Translations under genes and position numbers: made by a program
NCBI GenBank assembly: GCA_041397765.1
Contig: JAWKWA010000008.1
Location: 62,001 to 126,000 of the forward strand
Length of the DNA: 64,000 nt
Direction: 5' to 3'
Origin: JAWKWA01 sp041397765
GTDB lineage: Bacteria > Pseudomonadota > Alphaproteobacteria > Rhizobiales > Hyphomicrobiaceae
Notes under the pieces: generated by a model
Told to the model about the DNA's origin: nothing
Seen by the model: the letters and a program-made list of their open reading frames with translations, nothing else
Databases searched by the model: none
Shown here: one piece after another, positions 1 to 8,302 of the stretch
Layout of the letters: each line of letters starts with the position of its first letter
Position numbering within the stretch: the first letter of the stretch is position 1

Positions 1-336
1 ATAGGCGTGGGTGAAGTTGGAGCGGCCGTCGGTCATGCCCGACCATTGCGTGCTGCAATAGGTGCCGTCGCCGTTGGTGGTGCTCGAATAGCCGAACGAG
101 ATGTCGCCACCCGACGACCGCCGGTCGAGATCGATGGGGACGAGATCGTCCCACAGCTCGAAGGCTTCCGCCGCCATTGCCTTCATGTGGCTCGTCATCG
201 GCTCGAAGCCGACGCCTTCCCCGCCGCCATAGGGGCTCGAGCCCGGCATCGCATAGGTGACGCTCGAGGCGTCCCACCATCGGCCGGTGTCCATCCGCGC
301 GATGATCTGGTTGAGCGTGTAAACCGGTTTCGCCAT
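1..336 (-). CDS. Serralysin-like (M10) metalloprotease, N-terminal part, runs off the window
   Basis: The reverse strand from an ATG at 336 is open to the window edge and gives 112 residues. A GGGGAGG ribosome site precedes the start. The translation begins MAKPVYTLNQ and carries the N-terminal features of secreted serralysin-type zinc proteases: a TYAMPGSS segment, a helix AFELWDDLVPIDL and GDISFGYSSTTNGDG, where the catalytic domain starts. The zinc-binding HExxH and any RTX calcium-binding repeats would lie beyond base 1. The family is secreted by type I systems and needs no N-terminal signal peptide, and none is seen. The assignment rests on remembered family motifs. Confidence 0.72.
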   Translation of the reverse strand, partial: MAKPVYTLNQIIARMDTGRWWDASSVTYAMPGSSPYGGGEGVGFEPMTSHMKAMAAEAFELWDDLVPIDLDRRSSGGDISFGYSSTTNGDGTYCSTQWSGMTDGRSNFTHAY

Positions 337-691
337 CTCGTCCGCCTCCCCGACAGGCGGCAGATCGCGCGTGCCCCCCACCTCGCGGCGGATGCCCCGG
401 CCTTCCTGCTGCGCCTCCAACGAACGGCAGGACGACGACTTCCGCACCGAGCCACCGGCACGACATCAGTCCGACCGTCTACAACGGCCAAGATCTAGGC
501 ATCGTGGGGTCAAGGTGTGATGGATCACGCCGCCTTGGCGCGGGAACTTGTCGGATGAGGGCAAACGGCCGTTCGATTTCCGTGCCGGAACGGCACGTTC
601 GCAGCATCTGCCGGAGCGTCATGCGCCACGAACCTGGCATATCGCCGGGGACAGCGATAGCTGGAGAACGGGCGGCAAGTCGTCGGGCTCT
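337..691. other. Intergenic stretch upstream of the protease gene
   Basis: This gap lies between the protease start (reverse strand) and the end of the antiporter gene (also reverse). It should hold the protease promoter and the end of the antiporter transcript. Open frames crossing it have no recognisable domain and look like GC-rich shadows. I see no convincing terminator or operator. Confidence 0.4.
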
Positions 692-2086
692 CTATCTCCG
701 CCGACGGCCGCGCTTCTTCTTGCGTCCGCCCGCGGCGCCCTTCTGGCGCTGGCGGGGGGCGACGGGCGATGTCCCGGCATCCCTGGCGGCCTCCGGACGC
801 GCCGGGCCGGCCTTCGCGGGCACCGCGCCCGGCTCCAGCACATGCCTGACGAGCCGGCTCATCGTCAGCCCCTGGACGATGATCGAGAAGACCGTGACGA
901 GATAGGTCGCCGTCAGGATCGCCGGCTTGTACGGGCCGTTCGCCAGCGACAGTGCGAGCGCGACCGAGATGCCGCCCCTGAGGCCGCCCCAGGTGAGGAT
1001 GCGGATCGCTCCCGCCGAGAATTGCGTGCGCAGCCTCAGCACGGTGATCGGCACTGCGACGCTGATCCAGCGCGCCGCAAGCACGATCGGTATGGCGGCG
1101 AGCGCGAGGCCCCAGTTCTGGAACTCCGCCCCGAGCACCAGCACTTCGAGGCCGATCAGCAGGAACAGCACCGCATTGAGGATCTCGTCGACGATCTCCC
1201 AGAAATCGAAGACATGCCGCCGCGTCTCGGGCCCCATGGCCAGTCGCGCCCCGCGATTGCCGATCAGGAGCCCGGCGATCACCACCGCGATCGGACCCGA
1301 GACATGAAGGCGGAGCGCGATCGCATAGACGGCGGTGACGAGCGCGAGCGTCATCATCACCTCGAGGATCGGTTCCTCGAGCGACTTCATCATGAGGTAG
1401 CAGACATAGCCGACGACGATGCCGAGCAGCGCCCCACCGACCGCCTCGACGAGGAACAGCCGGGCGATGTCGAGCGCCGTGACCTCGCCCTCGCCATGCC
1501 CCCCGCCCCCACCCGTGGCGACCGCCACGACGGCAAGGAAGACCACCACTGCCACGCCGTCGTTGAACAGCGATTCGCCGGCGATCTTGGTCTTGATCGA
1601 TTGCGGCACCTTCACCGTCTTGAAGAGGCCGAGCACCGCCACCGGATCGGTCGGCGAGATCAGCGCCCCGAAGACGAGGCACCAGATGAAGGGTATGGAG
1701 GCGCCGACCGCGAGCGTCACCGCATAGAAGGCGCCGCCGACCACCGCCGTCGAGATCAGGACGCCGATCGTTGCCATGGCGAGGATCGGCCAGCGCTGCT
1801 CCCTCAGCGCCGAAAGATCGAGATGGATCGCGCCCGCAAAGAGCAGCGCCGACAGAAAGCCGTTGAGCAGCGCCTCGTGGAAATCGATCCCTTCGAGCGG
1901 AGCCCGCGCCGCCTCGGCGATATTGAGGTGGGGCCAGATCTGGTCGATGGCGAGAATGCCGATCGAGGCGATCAGCGCGATGGCGAGCAGGCCGATCGAC
2001 TGCGGCAACTTCAGCACATGATGATTGATCGTGCCGAAGACGGCCGAGAGGGTCAGCAGCAGAGCCAGGATGTCGAGCAGGGTCAA
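692..2086 (-). CDS. Na+/H+ antiporter, CPA1 (NhaP-like) family
   Basis: A 12-TM-type cation:proton antiporter of the inner membrane that exchanges Na+ (or K+) for H+ in pH and salt homeostasis. Hydrophobic helices run through the protein. Family hallmarks are visible: SPTDPVAVLG, GESLFNDGVAVVVF with the conserved acidic residue in a membrane segment, and GGLRGGISVALAL. The C-terminus is a basic tail (GGRKKKRGRRRR) that should be cytoplasmic. The frame is open to an ATG at 2266, but the first 60 residues of that version are arginine-rich and unlike the family. I therefore prefer the TTG at 2086 (TLLDILALLLT), which gives 464 residues. The transported ion cannot be read from sequence. Confidence 0.85.
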   Translation of the reverse strand: MTLLDILALLLTLSAVFGTINHHVLKLPQSIGLLAIALIASIGILAIDQIWPHLNIAEAARAPLEGIDFHEALLNGFLSALLFAGAIHLDLSALREQRWPILAMATIGVLISTAVVGGAFYAVTLAVGASIPFIWCLVFGALISPTDPVAVLGLFKTVKVPQSIKTKIAGESLFNDGVAVVVFLAVVAVATGGGGGHGEGEVTALDIARLFLVEAVGGALLGIVVGYVCYLMMKSLEEPILEVMMTLALVTAVYAIALRLHVSGPIAVVIAGLLIGNRGARLAMGPETRRHVFDFWEIVDEILNAVLFLLIGLEVLVLGAEFQNWGLALAAIPIVLAARWISVAVPITVLRLRTQFSAGAIRILTWGGLRGGISVALALSLANGPYKPAILTATYLVTVFSIIVQGLTMSRLVRHVLEPGAVPAKAGPARPEAARDAGTSPVAPRQRQKGAAGGRKKKRGRRRR

Positions 2087-2330
2087 GGAACGCGGGGCTC
2101 CGGAGGCGAGCCGCCAGATGCGGGGCAGGCGCAGCCGATGCACCCGCCGGACAGGCAGCCGGGATTGACGGGAATGAGCCCTGGTCTCGTGCCGGCGCCC
2201 TGAAGATCGGCGGCGGACCGCTGCCCGGACCGGCACGACGAAACCACGAATATCACGCCGCCGCAACGGCTGCCGGATGCGGGCGGCAAGAGGACGATGC
2301 CGGCAGATACCAACACCAAACCCCGCCGAA

Positions 2331-2359
2331 ACCGGAGCCCAATCTCGTCGGGCTCCGGT
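2331..2359 (-). terminator. Hairpin downstream of the 133-aa hypothetical gene
   Basis: ACCGGAGCCC and GGGCTCCGGT form a perfect 10-bp stem with a 9-base loop, about 80 bases past the stop of the leftward gene at 2440-2841. No strong U-run follows, so termination is inferred. The rest of 2087-2439 shows nothing recognisable. Confidence 0.4.
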
Positions 2360-2439
2360 CTCACGGGGATTTCATGGTACTCTACGCTGTCTGACGGGCG
2401 CCCCGCCCTTCGGGCAAGATACTCGTCGGCCGAGATTGA

Positions 2440-2841
2440 TCAGGCGCTCTCGCGATAGCCGCCCGGACCGGGACGTGCCGGCGCCGCGCCGCCCGAGGCT
2501 TCGGCACGCTGCAGGTGCTTCAGCACATCGTGCAGGCTCTCCATCAGCGGGGCGTCGCCCGTGATGTGATCGTCGAGGCCGAGGCTCGCCGCCTCGCGCT
2601 CGAGCTCGCGCGCATAGGCCTCCAGCACCGGCTTGATGGCCGGGCCGAGCGCATCGACGAACCGCTTGCGCGCCGCGCCGAGGCTGACGAACGTGACCTT
2701 GTCGTTGAGATTGATGGCGACCTCGCTCGCCTGCAGGACGCGAACGCCTGCCGAGAGCATATCCCGCGCCGCCCGGATCTCCTTCTGGTAATCCGACTGA
2801 TATTCGCGGCGAAGCGTATTGAGTGCTTCTGTCCTGTCCAT
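2440..2841 (-). CDS. Conserved-looking hypothetical protein, 133 aa
   Basis: No family recognised. The protein starts MDRTEALNTLRREYQSDYQ, is mostly helical and charged, and has no signal peptide or membrane segment. A GAARKRFVDALG stretch and alternating charged and hydrophobic residues suggest a small soluble helical-bundle protein. The last 20 residues are low-complexity Ala/Gly/Pro. I chose the ATG at 2841 because CAGGGGG lies just upstream; the upstream ATG at 2886 adds 15 unsupported residues. It is transcribed divergently from the next gene. Function unknown. Confidence 0.6.
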   Translation of the reverse strand: MDRTEALNTLRREYQSDYQKEIRAARDMLSAGVRVLQASEVAINLNDKVTFVSLGAARKRFVDALGPAIKPVLEAYARELEREAASLGLDDHITGDAPLMESLHDVLKHLQRAEASGGAAPARPGPGGYRESA

Positions 2842-3263
2842 GAACGCCCCCTGAAGCTGCTCTTGACGAGCCGATCGTTGATGCACTGGCCGGGACCTGG
2901 ACCAACCCCACTGCAGGATCCTGGCATCCGGACACCACGAGACCGGGCGGCCGGAGAATCACCTGCTGAGTTTCCGCGCTCGTGTTCGCCCATGCAACCG
3001 TCAACTGCATTTCTCGACAGTGGATTTTGGCTCCGGGCGACCATCGGCCGCGGCTTTTTCCGCCCTGTGGCGCGCCGACGACATGGCGCGGCGCTTTGTT
3101 GCGACCATCGCCCGGCCGTCGCGGCTGCCAGGGCGAATCAGCGTAAGAGCCATCCCATGAGATCGTCCGAGGGGATTGGGCGCGCGGCCGTCGTCGGCCG
3201 TCTGCCGCATTGGACTTGCCGAGGGGGCCGCGACTAGCTGGCCTCCGGCAATGGGAGGCTGTC
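2842..3263. other. Divergent intergenic region between two hypothetical genes
   Basis: This 422-bp stretch separates two divergently transcribed genes, so it should carry both promoters. Open frames cross it in several phases but none has domain-like character. No clear -35/-10 pair or palindrome stood out. Confidence 0.4.
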
Positions 3264-3866
3264 GTGGGCATCGAAGCAAGGCGGCTGCAGGCCGATCGCC
3301 AGTCCGGTGTTCGCATCGGGCCGGATCCGCTCTCGGCGGTGCTTCCGGCCCTGTCCGCGCTCGGCGCCATCGCCTCGATCGCGGCCATCATGTGGGTCGC
3401 CGAGGCGCCGGAGGGTGAGCGCCAGAAGCCGCGCCGCAAGGTCGCCGTCGCCATCCGTGACCTTGAATCCGACTGCCTGATCCTCCAGGAGGTCTTCCGC
3501 CGCTTCCCGCGCATCCTGAAGATCTATGGCGGCGACCGTCCGGTCGTCACCGCCCCGGCCAAGTTCGGTCTGAACGGTCTGAAGACCGACGCCGAATCCC
3601 ACCAGATCTTCCAGTCGATCATGGTCGACCTCGCCCGCGTGCTGCCGAGCTCGGCAGAGAACGCCTTCGACGTCATGTGCGCGGTCGAGGATGGCGCCAT
3701 CGACGCGCCCGAGGCGGTATTCTACGGCTTCGGCGAGTGTCAGGAGCGGTTGAACAAGCTGCTGACCGAGCGGGCCTCGCTGAAATCCTCGATCGAGACC
3801 GGTCTTGAGGTCTCGGCCCGCCTGACCGCCCTCGTCAAGGACCTGAAGCGCTACGCCGTCGCCTGA
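3264..3866 (+). CDS. Membrane-anchored hypothetical protein, 200 aa
   Basis: I do not recognise the family. From a GTG at 3264, preceded by GGGAGG, the protein has a short N-terminal segment, one likely membrane helix (LSALGAIASIAAIMWVAE) and a soluble domain of about 145 residues. That domain is helix-rich (FRRFPRILKIYGGDR; ECQERLNKLLTERASLK) and ends in a possible coiled coil. The topology suggests an anchored protein with a long helical domain. An in-frame ATG at 3210 is possible, but its extension crosses the ribosome-site region. It lies about 190 bp upstream of creD on the same strand. Function unknown. Confidence 0.6.
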   Translation: MGIEARRLQADRQSGVRIGPDPLSAVLPALSALGAIASIAAIMWVAEAPEGERQKPRRKVAVAIRDLESDCLILQEVFRRFPRILKIYGGDRPVVTAPAKFGLNGLKTDAESHQIFQSIMVDLARVLPSSAENAFDVMCAVEDGAIDAPEAVFYGFGECQERLNKLLTERASLKSSIETGLEVSARLTALVKDLKRYAVA

Positions 3867-4058
3867 GGGCAACAAGGGGGCCGCTGGCCGGTCGGCACGG
3901 CGCCCGCGCGACAAACTCCTGCCACAGCCTTGCCCGCCAATCGCTGGCGCACGGACCCCCGCGCGACTGCGGCTCGGGTGCGAGGCCATGTCTGTGCTCG
4001 ATGTGGACAACCGGCCGCCCCATCTGCGGGGGGCCGCCATTGGGCAGGGAAACGGTCG

Positions 4059-5450
4059 ATGGTCGACACCATGGCCGGCGCGCTGGGCCGCCTCGTCAGA
4101 AGCCCGGCATTCAAGTTCTTCCTGATCGGCGGGCTGCTTTTGCTGCTCGCGATCCCTCTCCTGCTCGTCTATGCGCTGATCGATGAGCGGGTCGGGCGCC
4201 AGGGCGAGGTCAGTGCCGATCTCGCGCGGAGCTGGGCCGGGTCCCAGATCGTCTCCGGTCCCTATCTCGTCGTCCCCTACCGCCAGCGCGTCTCCGTCCG
4301 CCGCGACAAGGCGGATGTCGAGGAGATCGTCGAGCGCGAGGCGGTCTTCCTGCCAGAAACCCTCGACGTGAAGGCTTCGACCGATACCCGCACCCTGTCG
4401 CGGGCCATCTATGACGTGACGGTCTACGATGCGATCATCCGCCTCGACGGCCGCTTCGCCGCGCCCGAGCTGGCATCGGCCAGCGCCGACGTCGTCGAGA
4501 TCCGCTGGCGCGACGCCGTGCTCTCGCTCGGGCTCGCCCAGGTCTCGGGCCTGAAGAGCGCCACCGCTGAGATCGCCGGCACCTCGATCGCCTTCGAGCC
4601 GAGCCTCGGCCTTTCGCGAGCCACCTATCAGAGCGGCATCCACGCCCCCCTCGCGACTGCCGGCGCGCTCTATGCCGCCGACGCCTCCTCGTCCCTCGGG
4701 GCCGACGCGCGCGCCCTCGGGCCCGTGCCCTTCGTCATCGAGCTCGCCTTGCGCGGCTCATCCGAGCTCTCCTTCGCCCCCGTCGCGCGGGCGACCACCG
4801 TTTCGCTCGAATCGACCTGGCCCCATCCCAGCTTCTCAGGAGCCTTCCTGCCCGACGACCGCTCGATCTCGCCTATCGGCTTCAAGGCCCGCTGGAGCGT
4901 GCCGAGCCTTGCCCGCAGCGTGCCCTCGGCCTTCGTTCTCGACGACTACGGCATGACCGAGCGCTTCGGTCCCTATGTCTTCGGCGCGCGCTTCTACGTG
5001 CCGGTCGATCTCTACGATCTCGCCTCCCGCGCCACCAAATACGGCCTCCTCTTTCTCGCCGCCGCCTACCTGGCGGTCTTCCTCCTCGAGGTGCTGTCCG
5101 GCCGGAGCGTCCACCCGGTCCAGTATGTGATGGTCGGCCTCGCCATGGTGTTCTTCTACGTGCTGCTGCTCTCGCTCGCCGAGCATATCGGCTTCGGCCC
5201 GGCCTATCTGGTCTCTGCCGCGGCCACCGGCGGGATGCTGTCGCTCTATGTCGCACGCACGCTCGCGAGCCTCGCCAAAGGTCTTGTCATGCTGGGCGTT
5301 TTCCTCGTGCTATATGGGCTCCTCTACATGATCCTGCGTCTGGAGGACTATGCCCTCCTCGCTGGCGCGGTCGCTGGCTTCGCCCTCCTGACGGCGACCA
5401 TGTTCCTGACCTTGCGTGTCGATTGGTCCGGCCGCGGCGGCAGGGCGTAG
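4059..5450 (+). CDS. creD: CreD-family inner membrane protein
   Basis: 463 residues, close to E. coli CreD (about 450). An N-terminal membrane helix (FFLIGGLLLLLAIPLLLVYA) is followed by the typical segment IDERVGRQGEVSADLARSW and a large periplasmic beta-rich domain. A block of membrane helices fills the C-terminal third from about residue 330 (YGLLFLAAAYLAVFLLEVLSG onward). In E. coli, CreD belongs to the CreBC regulon and affects envelope integrity; its biochemical role is not established. No creB or creC is visible here. The start is the ATG at 4059, after AGGGAAACGG. The gene ends 154 bp before sdhB on the same strand. Confidence 0.85.
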   Translation: MVDTMAGALGRLVRSPAFKFFLIGGLLLLLAIPLLLVYALIDERVGRQGEVSADLARSWAGSQIVSGPYLVVPYRQRVSVRRDKADVEEIVEREAVFLPETLDVKASTDTRTLSRAIYDVTVYDAIIRLDGRFAAPELASASADVVEIRWRDAVLSLGLAQVSGLKSATAEIAGTSIAFEPSLGLSRATYQSGIHAPLATAGALYAADASSSLGADARALGPVPFVIELALRGSSELSFAPVARATTVSLESTWPHPSFSGAFLPDDRSISPIGFKARWSVPSLARSVPSAFVLDDYGMTERFGPYVFGARFYVPVDLYDLASRATKYGLLFLAAAYLAVFLLEVLSGRSVHPVQYVMVGLAMVFFYVLLLSLAEHIGFGPAYLVSAAATGGMLSLYVARTLASLAKGLVMLGVFLVLYGLLYMILRLEDYALLAGAVAGFALLTATMFLTLRVDWSGRGGRA

Positions 5451-5604
5451 GGCATGGCAGGCCGGCGGCGAGGCACACGGGGGACGGGAAGGGTTTCGGC
5501 GCGCCGCAGGAACATGCGATAAGGGCAGCAACTCCGGAGCGCGGGGCCGATTCCATCGGACCGCGGACAGCTCCGGCCTCAGGAATGAAGACGGGAACCG
5601 GCAT

Positions 5605-6378
5605 ATGGCGCAGCTCACACTTCCGCGCAATTCCACGATCCGGGACGGCCGCTCCTGGAACGCGCCGACCGGCCGTTCGAGGGCATTCCGGATCTATCGC
5701 TACGACCCGGACACGGGCGCCAATCCGCGTGTCGACACCTATCACGTCGATCTCGACGATTGCGGCCCGATGGTCCTCGACGCGCTCATCAAGATCAAGA
5801 ACGAGATCGATCCGACGCTGACCTTCCGCCGCTCCTGCCGCGAGGGTATCTGCGGCTCCTGTGCGATGAATATCGACGGCACGAATACGCTCGCCTGCAC
5901 GCGCGCGATCGAGGACGTATCGGGCGATGTGCGGATCTATCCGCTGCCGCACATGTCGGTCGTGAAGGATCTCGTCTCCGACCTCACCCAGTTCTATCGC
6001 CAGCACAGCTCGGTCGAGCCCTGGCTGCAGACGCGCTCCGAGGCGCCGGCCGGCGAATGGCGGCAGTCGAAGGCCGAGCGCGACAAGCTGGACGGTCTCT
6101 ACGAGTGCATCCTGTGCGCCTGCTGCTCGACGTCATGTCCGAGCTACTGGTGGAATCCCGATCGCTACCTCGGGCCTGCCGCACTCCTGCAGGCCTATCG
6201 CTGGGTCTCCGACAGCCGCGATGAGGCGACCGCCGAGCGGCTCGATGCCATCGAGGATCCCTTCAAGCTCTATCGCTGCCACACCATCATGAACTGCACG
6301 AACGCCTGTCCGAAGGGCCTCAATCCGGCCAAGGCGATCGCCGAGCTGAAGAAGCTGACAGTGGCCCGCAAGGGCTGA
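5605..6378 (+). CDS. sdhB: Succinate dehydrogenase iron-sulfur subunit
   Basis: 257 residues, normal for alphaproteobacterial SdhB. The subunit carries electrons from the flavoprotein SdhA to the membrane quinone site of complex II in the TCA cycle. All three clusters are visible: C78, C83 and C86 with a later Cys in TNTLACT for 2Fe-2S; CILCACCSTSC for 4Fe-4S; and CHTIMNCTNACPKG for 3Fe-4S. The start at 5605 is supported by GGGAA seven bases upstream. sdhB usually ends an sdhCDAB operon, but here creD precedes it and a terminator-like hairpin follows, so its partner subunits must be encoded elsewhere. Confidence 0.96.
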   Translation: MAQLTLPRNSTIRDGRSWNAPTGRSRAFRIYRYDPDTGANPRVDTYHVDLDDCGPMVLDALIKIKNEIDPTLTFRRSCREGICGSCAMNIDGTNTLACTRAIEDVSGDVRIYPLPHMSVVKDLVSDLTQFYRQHSSVEPWLQTRSEAPAGEWRQSKAERDKLDGLYECILCACCSTSCPSYWWNPDRYLGPAALLQAYRWVSDSRDEATAERLDAIEDPFKLYRCHTIMNCTNACPKGLNPAKAIAELKKLTVARKG

Positions 6379-6415
6379 GGCTGGTTCAGGCGAGGCAGCC
6401 GCGAGACATGCCGAA

Positions 6416-6437
6416 GGGGCGTCCCGATGGGCGCCCC
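6416..6437 (+). terminator. Terminator-like hairpin after sdhB
   Basis: GGGGCG and CGCCCC pair, and the stem extends inward through a G-T pair and two G-C pairs to a 4-base loop. The stem starts 37 bases after the sdhB stop and is followed by a short T-rich stretch (ATTTGCTTTG). Confidence 0.55.
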
Positions 6438-6644
6438 ATTTGCTTTGTCCGAGGTGATGCGTGGTGGGATTGCGCCTTGCGGGATCGACCGTTGACGCCG
6501 GCCCGCGGCGTCTCGTCGGAATTGGGCCTGACCGCGAGCGGCTGGCAGACGGCGCCGCCGGCCGCGCGCCATCCGAGCGGCGTTCTTCGTAACGGCTCTG
6601 ATCCGCAGCGGCTGTCCCGGAGAAGCGTGCTTTAGGCACGTCAC

Positions 6645-6680
6645 AAAAAAATTGGGCACACGAGCCGGCTCCCGGCGATC
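6645..6680 (-). terminator. U-run terminator of the histone-like gene
   Basis: On the reverse strand, about 90 bases past the histone-like stop, a GC-rich segment containing the palindrome GAGCCGGCTC is followed by an uninterrupted run of seven T (A7 at 6645-6651 on the plus strand). The stem is imperfect. The remainder of 6379-6767 holds nothing I can identify. Confidence 0.5.
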
Positions 6681-6767
6681 GCATGCCCTGACAGGTCAAG
6701 CGGCATTGGCCTCGAAGCGAGCGCGCGAGAGACGAACTCCCGGCGCGGCGCTTCCAGTGAGCCGTGA

Positions 6768-7160
6768 CTACTTCTTCTTCGCGGCCGGCGCCCTTGCGGC
6801 AGTCGCCTTCTTCGCAGCCGGCTTCTTCGCCGGAGCCGCGGCCTTCTTCGCAGCGGGCTTCTTCGCCGGAGCCGCAGCCTTCTTCGCAGCCGTCGCAGCC
6901 TTCGCCGCCGCGGTCTTGCGGGCCGGAGCCTTCGCGGCCGGCTTGGTGGCCGCCTTCGTCGTCGTCCGCTTCGCGGTCGTCGTCGTCTTCGTCGCGGCCG
7001 CTGCCTTGCGGGCGGTCGGCGCCTTGGCCGCCGTCGTCGCCTTCGCGGCGGCCGGCTTCCTCGCGGTCGTCTTCGTCGCCGCCGGTTTCTTGGCGGCCGC
7101 TTCCTTCGCGGGCTTGGTGGTCTTGGAAGCGGTGCGCGCTACCTTGGCTGTCTTGGCCAT
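6768..7160 (-). CDS. Histone H1-like Ala/Lys-rich DNA-binding protein
   Basis: 130 residues, made almost wholly of Ala, Lys, Thr, Pro and Arg with no folded core. It starts MAKTAKVARTASKTTKPAKE and contains repeated AxKKPAxKK units; the block AAPAKKPAAKK occurs twice in tandem near the C-terminus. This composition matches bacterial H1-like/HC2-type proteins, which bind DNA non-specifically through lysines and help condense the nucleoid. A GGAGAG ribosome site precedes the ATG. The 300-bp region upstream is shared with the divergent hydroxylase gene. Short Lys-rich repeats of this kind expand and contract easily, so length may vary between strains. Confidence 0.8.
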   Translation of the reverse strand: MAKTAKVARTASKTTKPAKEAAAKKPAATKTTARKPAAAKATTAAKAPTARKAAAATKTTTTAKRTTTKAATKPAAKAPARKTAAAKAATAAKKAAAPAKKPAAKKAAAPAKKPAAKKATAARAPAAKKK

Positions 7161-7459
7161 GTTCGTCTCTCCATCGATGCCGAATCAATCAAGCGTTGTC
7201 AGAGTAATCGCGCTCGGCAACGGTTTCGACCGGCAGGATACGCGATGCCACGGAAAACGCGTTGAAACAGGCGTCTCCGTTGCAGCGGGTCTACACATTC
7301 CCCAACGAATTGCAATCGCGACGTTGCGATAGGCCCGGCTTTCCAGTGTTTCCCGAGCCCTTTATGCTGTGACGGGTGGACGCGGGGGCCTCGCCCGGCG
7401 CCGCAGATGTCCCGTCGCCGAGCTTGGAAATCAGAAATCCGAGAGGAGCTTGCGATCTC

Positions 7460-8302
7460 GTGCTGCCATTCCAGATGAATGAGGCGCTTCTGCGTTTTCT
7501 GATCTTCGCCGCTGTGCTCGTCCTTTTCGCAGCGCTCGAGATGTGGTGGCCGCGGCGCGCACGCTCCTGGCCTCGGACGCGTCGCTGGGCGACCAATCTC
7601 GCGATCGCCGCGCTCGGCAGTCTGCTTGTCCGCCTGCTCGCGCTGGTGTCGCTGCCGCTGACGGCCGTTGCTGCGGCGATCTTCGCCGAGCACCGTGAAT
7701 GGGGGCTTTTCCACAACGTCGCCGTGCCGGCGGTGATCGCCTTCGCCGCGACATTGCTCGTTCTCGATTTCGCGATCTGGCTGCAGCATCTCGTCACGCA
7801 CAAGGTGCCCGTGCTCTGGCGTCTCCATCGTGTCCATCACGCCGATCCCGATATCGACGTTTCGACGGCGACCCGCTTCCACCCGGTCGAGATTGGACTG
7901 TCGATGCTCTGGAAGGTGGCAGTGGTTCTCGCGCTCGGTGCGCCGGCCGCGGCAGTGCTGCTGTTCGAGGTGCTGCTGAATGCCTGCGCAATGTTCAATC
8001 ACGCCAATCTGGCGCTGCCGTCCGCGCTCGATCGCGCCATCCGTCTGCTGGTCGTGACGCCCGACATGCACCGCGTCCATCACTCGGTGCTGCGGCGCGA
8101 GCACGACAGCAATTACGGCTTCAATCTCTCCCTCTGGGATCGCCTGTTCGGCACCTATCGTGCCGAGCCCGAGGCGGGGCACGAAGCCATGCGCATCGGC
8201 CTCGACGACTATCGGGACGATGGTCCGACGCGCCTTGGATGGAGCCTCGCGCTGCCGCTCAGCAGCAATCGCCGGGTCCTGCCGAAGGAGGAGCCTCAGT
8301 AG
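7460..8302 (+). CDS. Sterol desaturase / fatty acid hydroxylase family membrane protein
   Basis: A di-iron membrane oxygenase of the fatty acid hydroxylase superfamily. The histidine clusters that bind the two irons are present: HLVTH, HRVHH, and a late cluster around HRVHHSVLRREHDSNYG. Hydrophobic segments flank them (FLIFAAVLVLFAALE near the N-terminus; VIAFAATLLVLDFAIWL). About 280 residues is usual for the family. I favour the GTG at 7460 because AGAGGAG precedes it; the ATG at 7475 has no ribosome site. The substrate (a fatty acid, sterol or carotenoid) cannot be told from sequence. The gene runs toward the next one and overlaps its 3' end by seven bases. Confidence 0.85.
   Translation: MLPFQMNEALLRFLIFAAVLVLFAALEMWWPRRARSWPRTRRWATNLAIAALGSLLVRLLALVSLPLTAVAAAIFAEHREWGLFHNVAVPAVIAFAATLLVLDFAIWLQHLVTHKVPVLWRLHRVHHADPDIDVSTATRFHPVEIGLSMLWKVAVVLALGAPAAAVLLFEVLLNACAMFNHANLALPSALDRAIRLLVVTPDMHRVHHSVLRREHDSNYGFNLSLWDRLFGTYRAEPEAGHEAMRIGLDDYRDDGPTRLGWSLALPLSSNRRVLPKEEPQ

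Noticed and set aside
548..2203. Long plus-strand open frame opposite the antiporter gene
   Set aside because: The translation is Arg/Asp/Glu-rich with no domain, while the opposite strand gives a complete CPA1 antiporter. It is a GC-rich antisense shadow.
6652..7332. Hydrophobic plus-strand frame over the histone-like gene
   Set aside because: Phe/Ala repeats arise from reading Lys/Ala codons backwards. The reverse-strand frame has a ribosome site and a known composition class.
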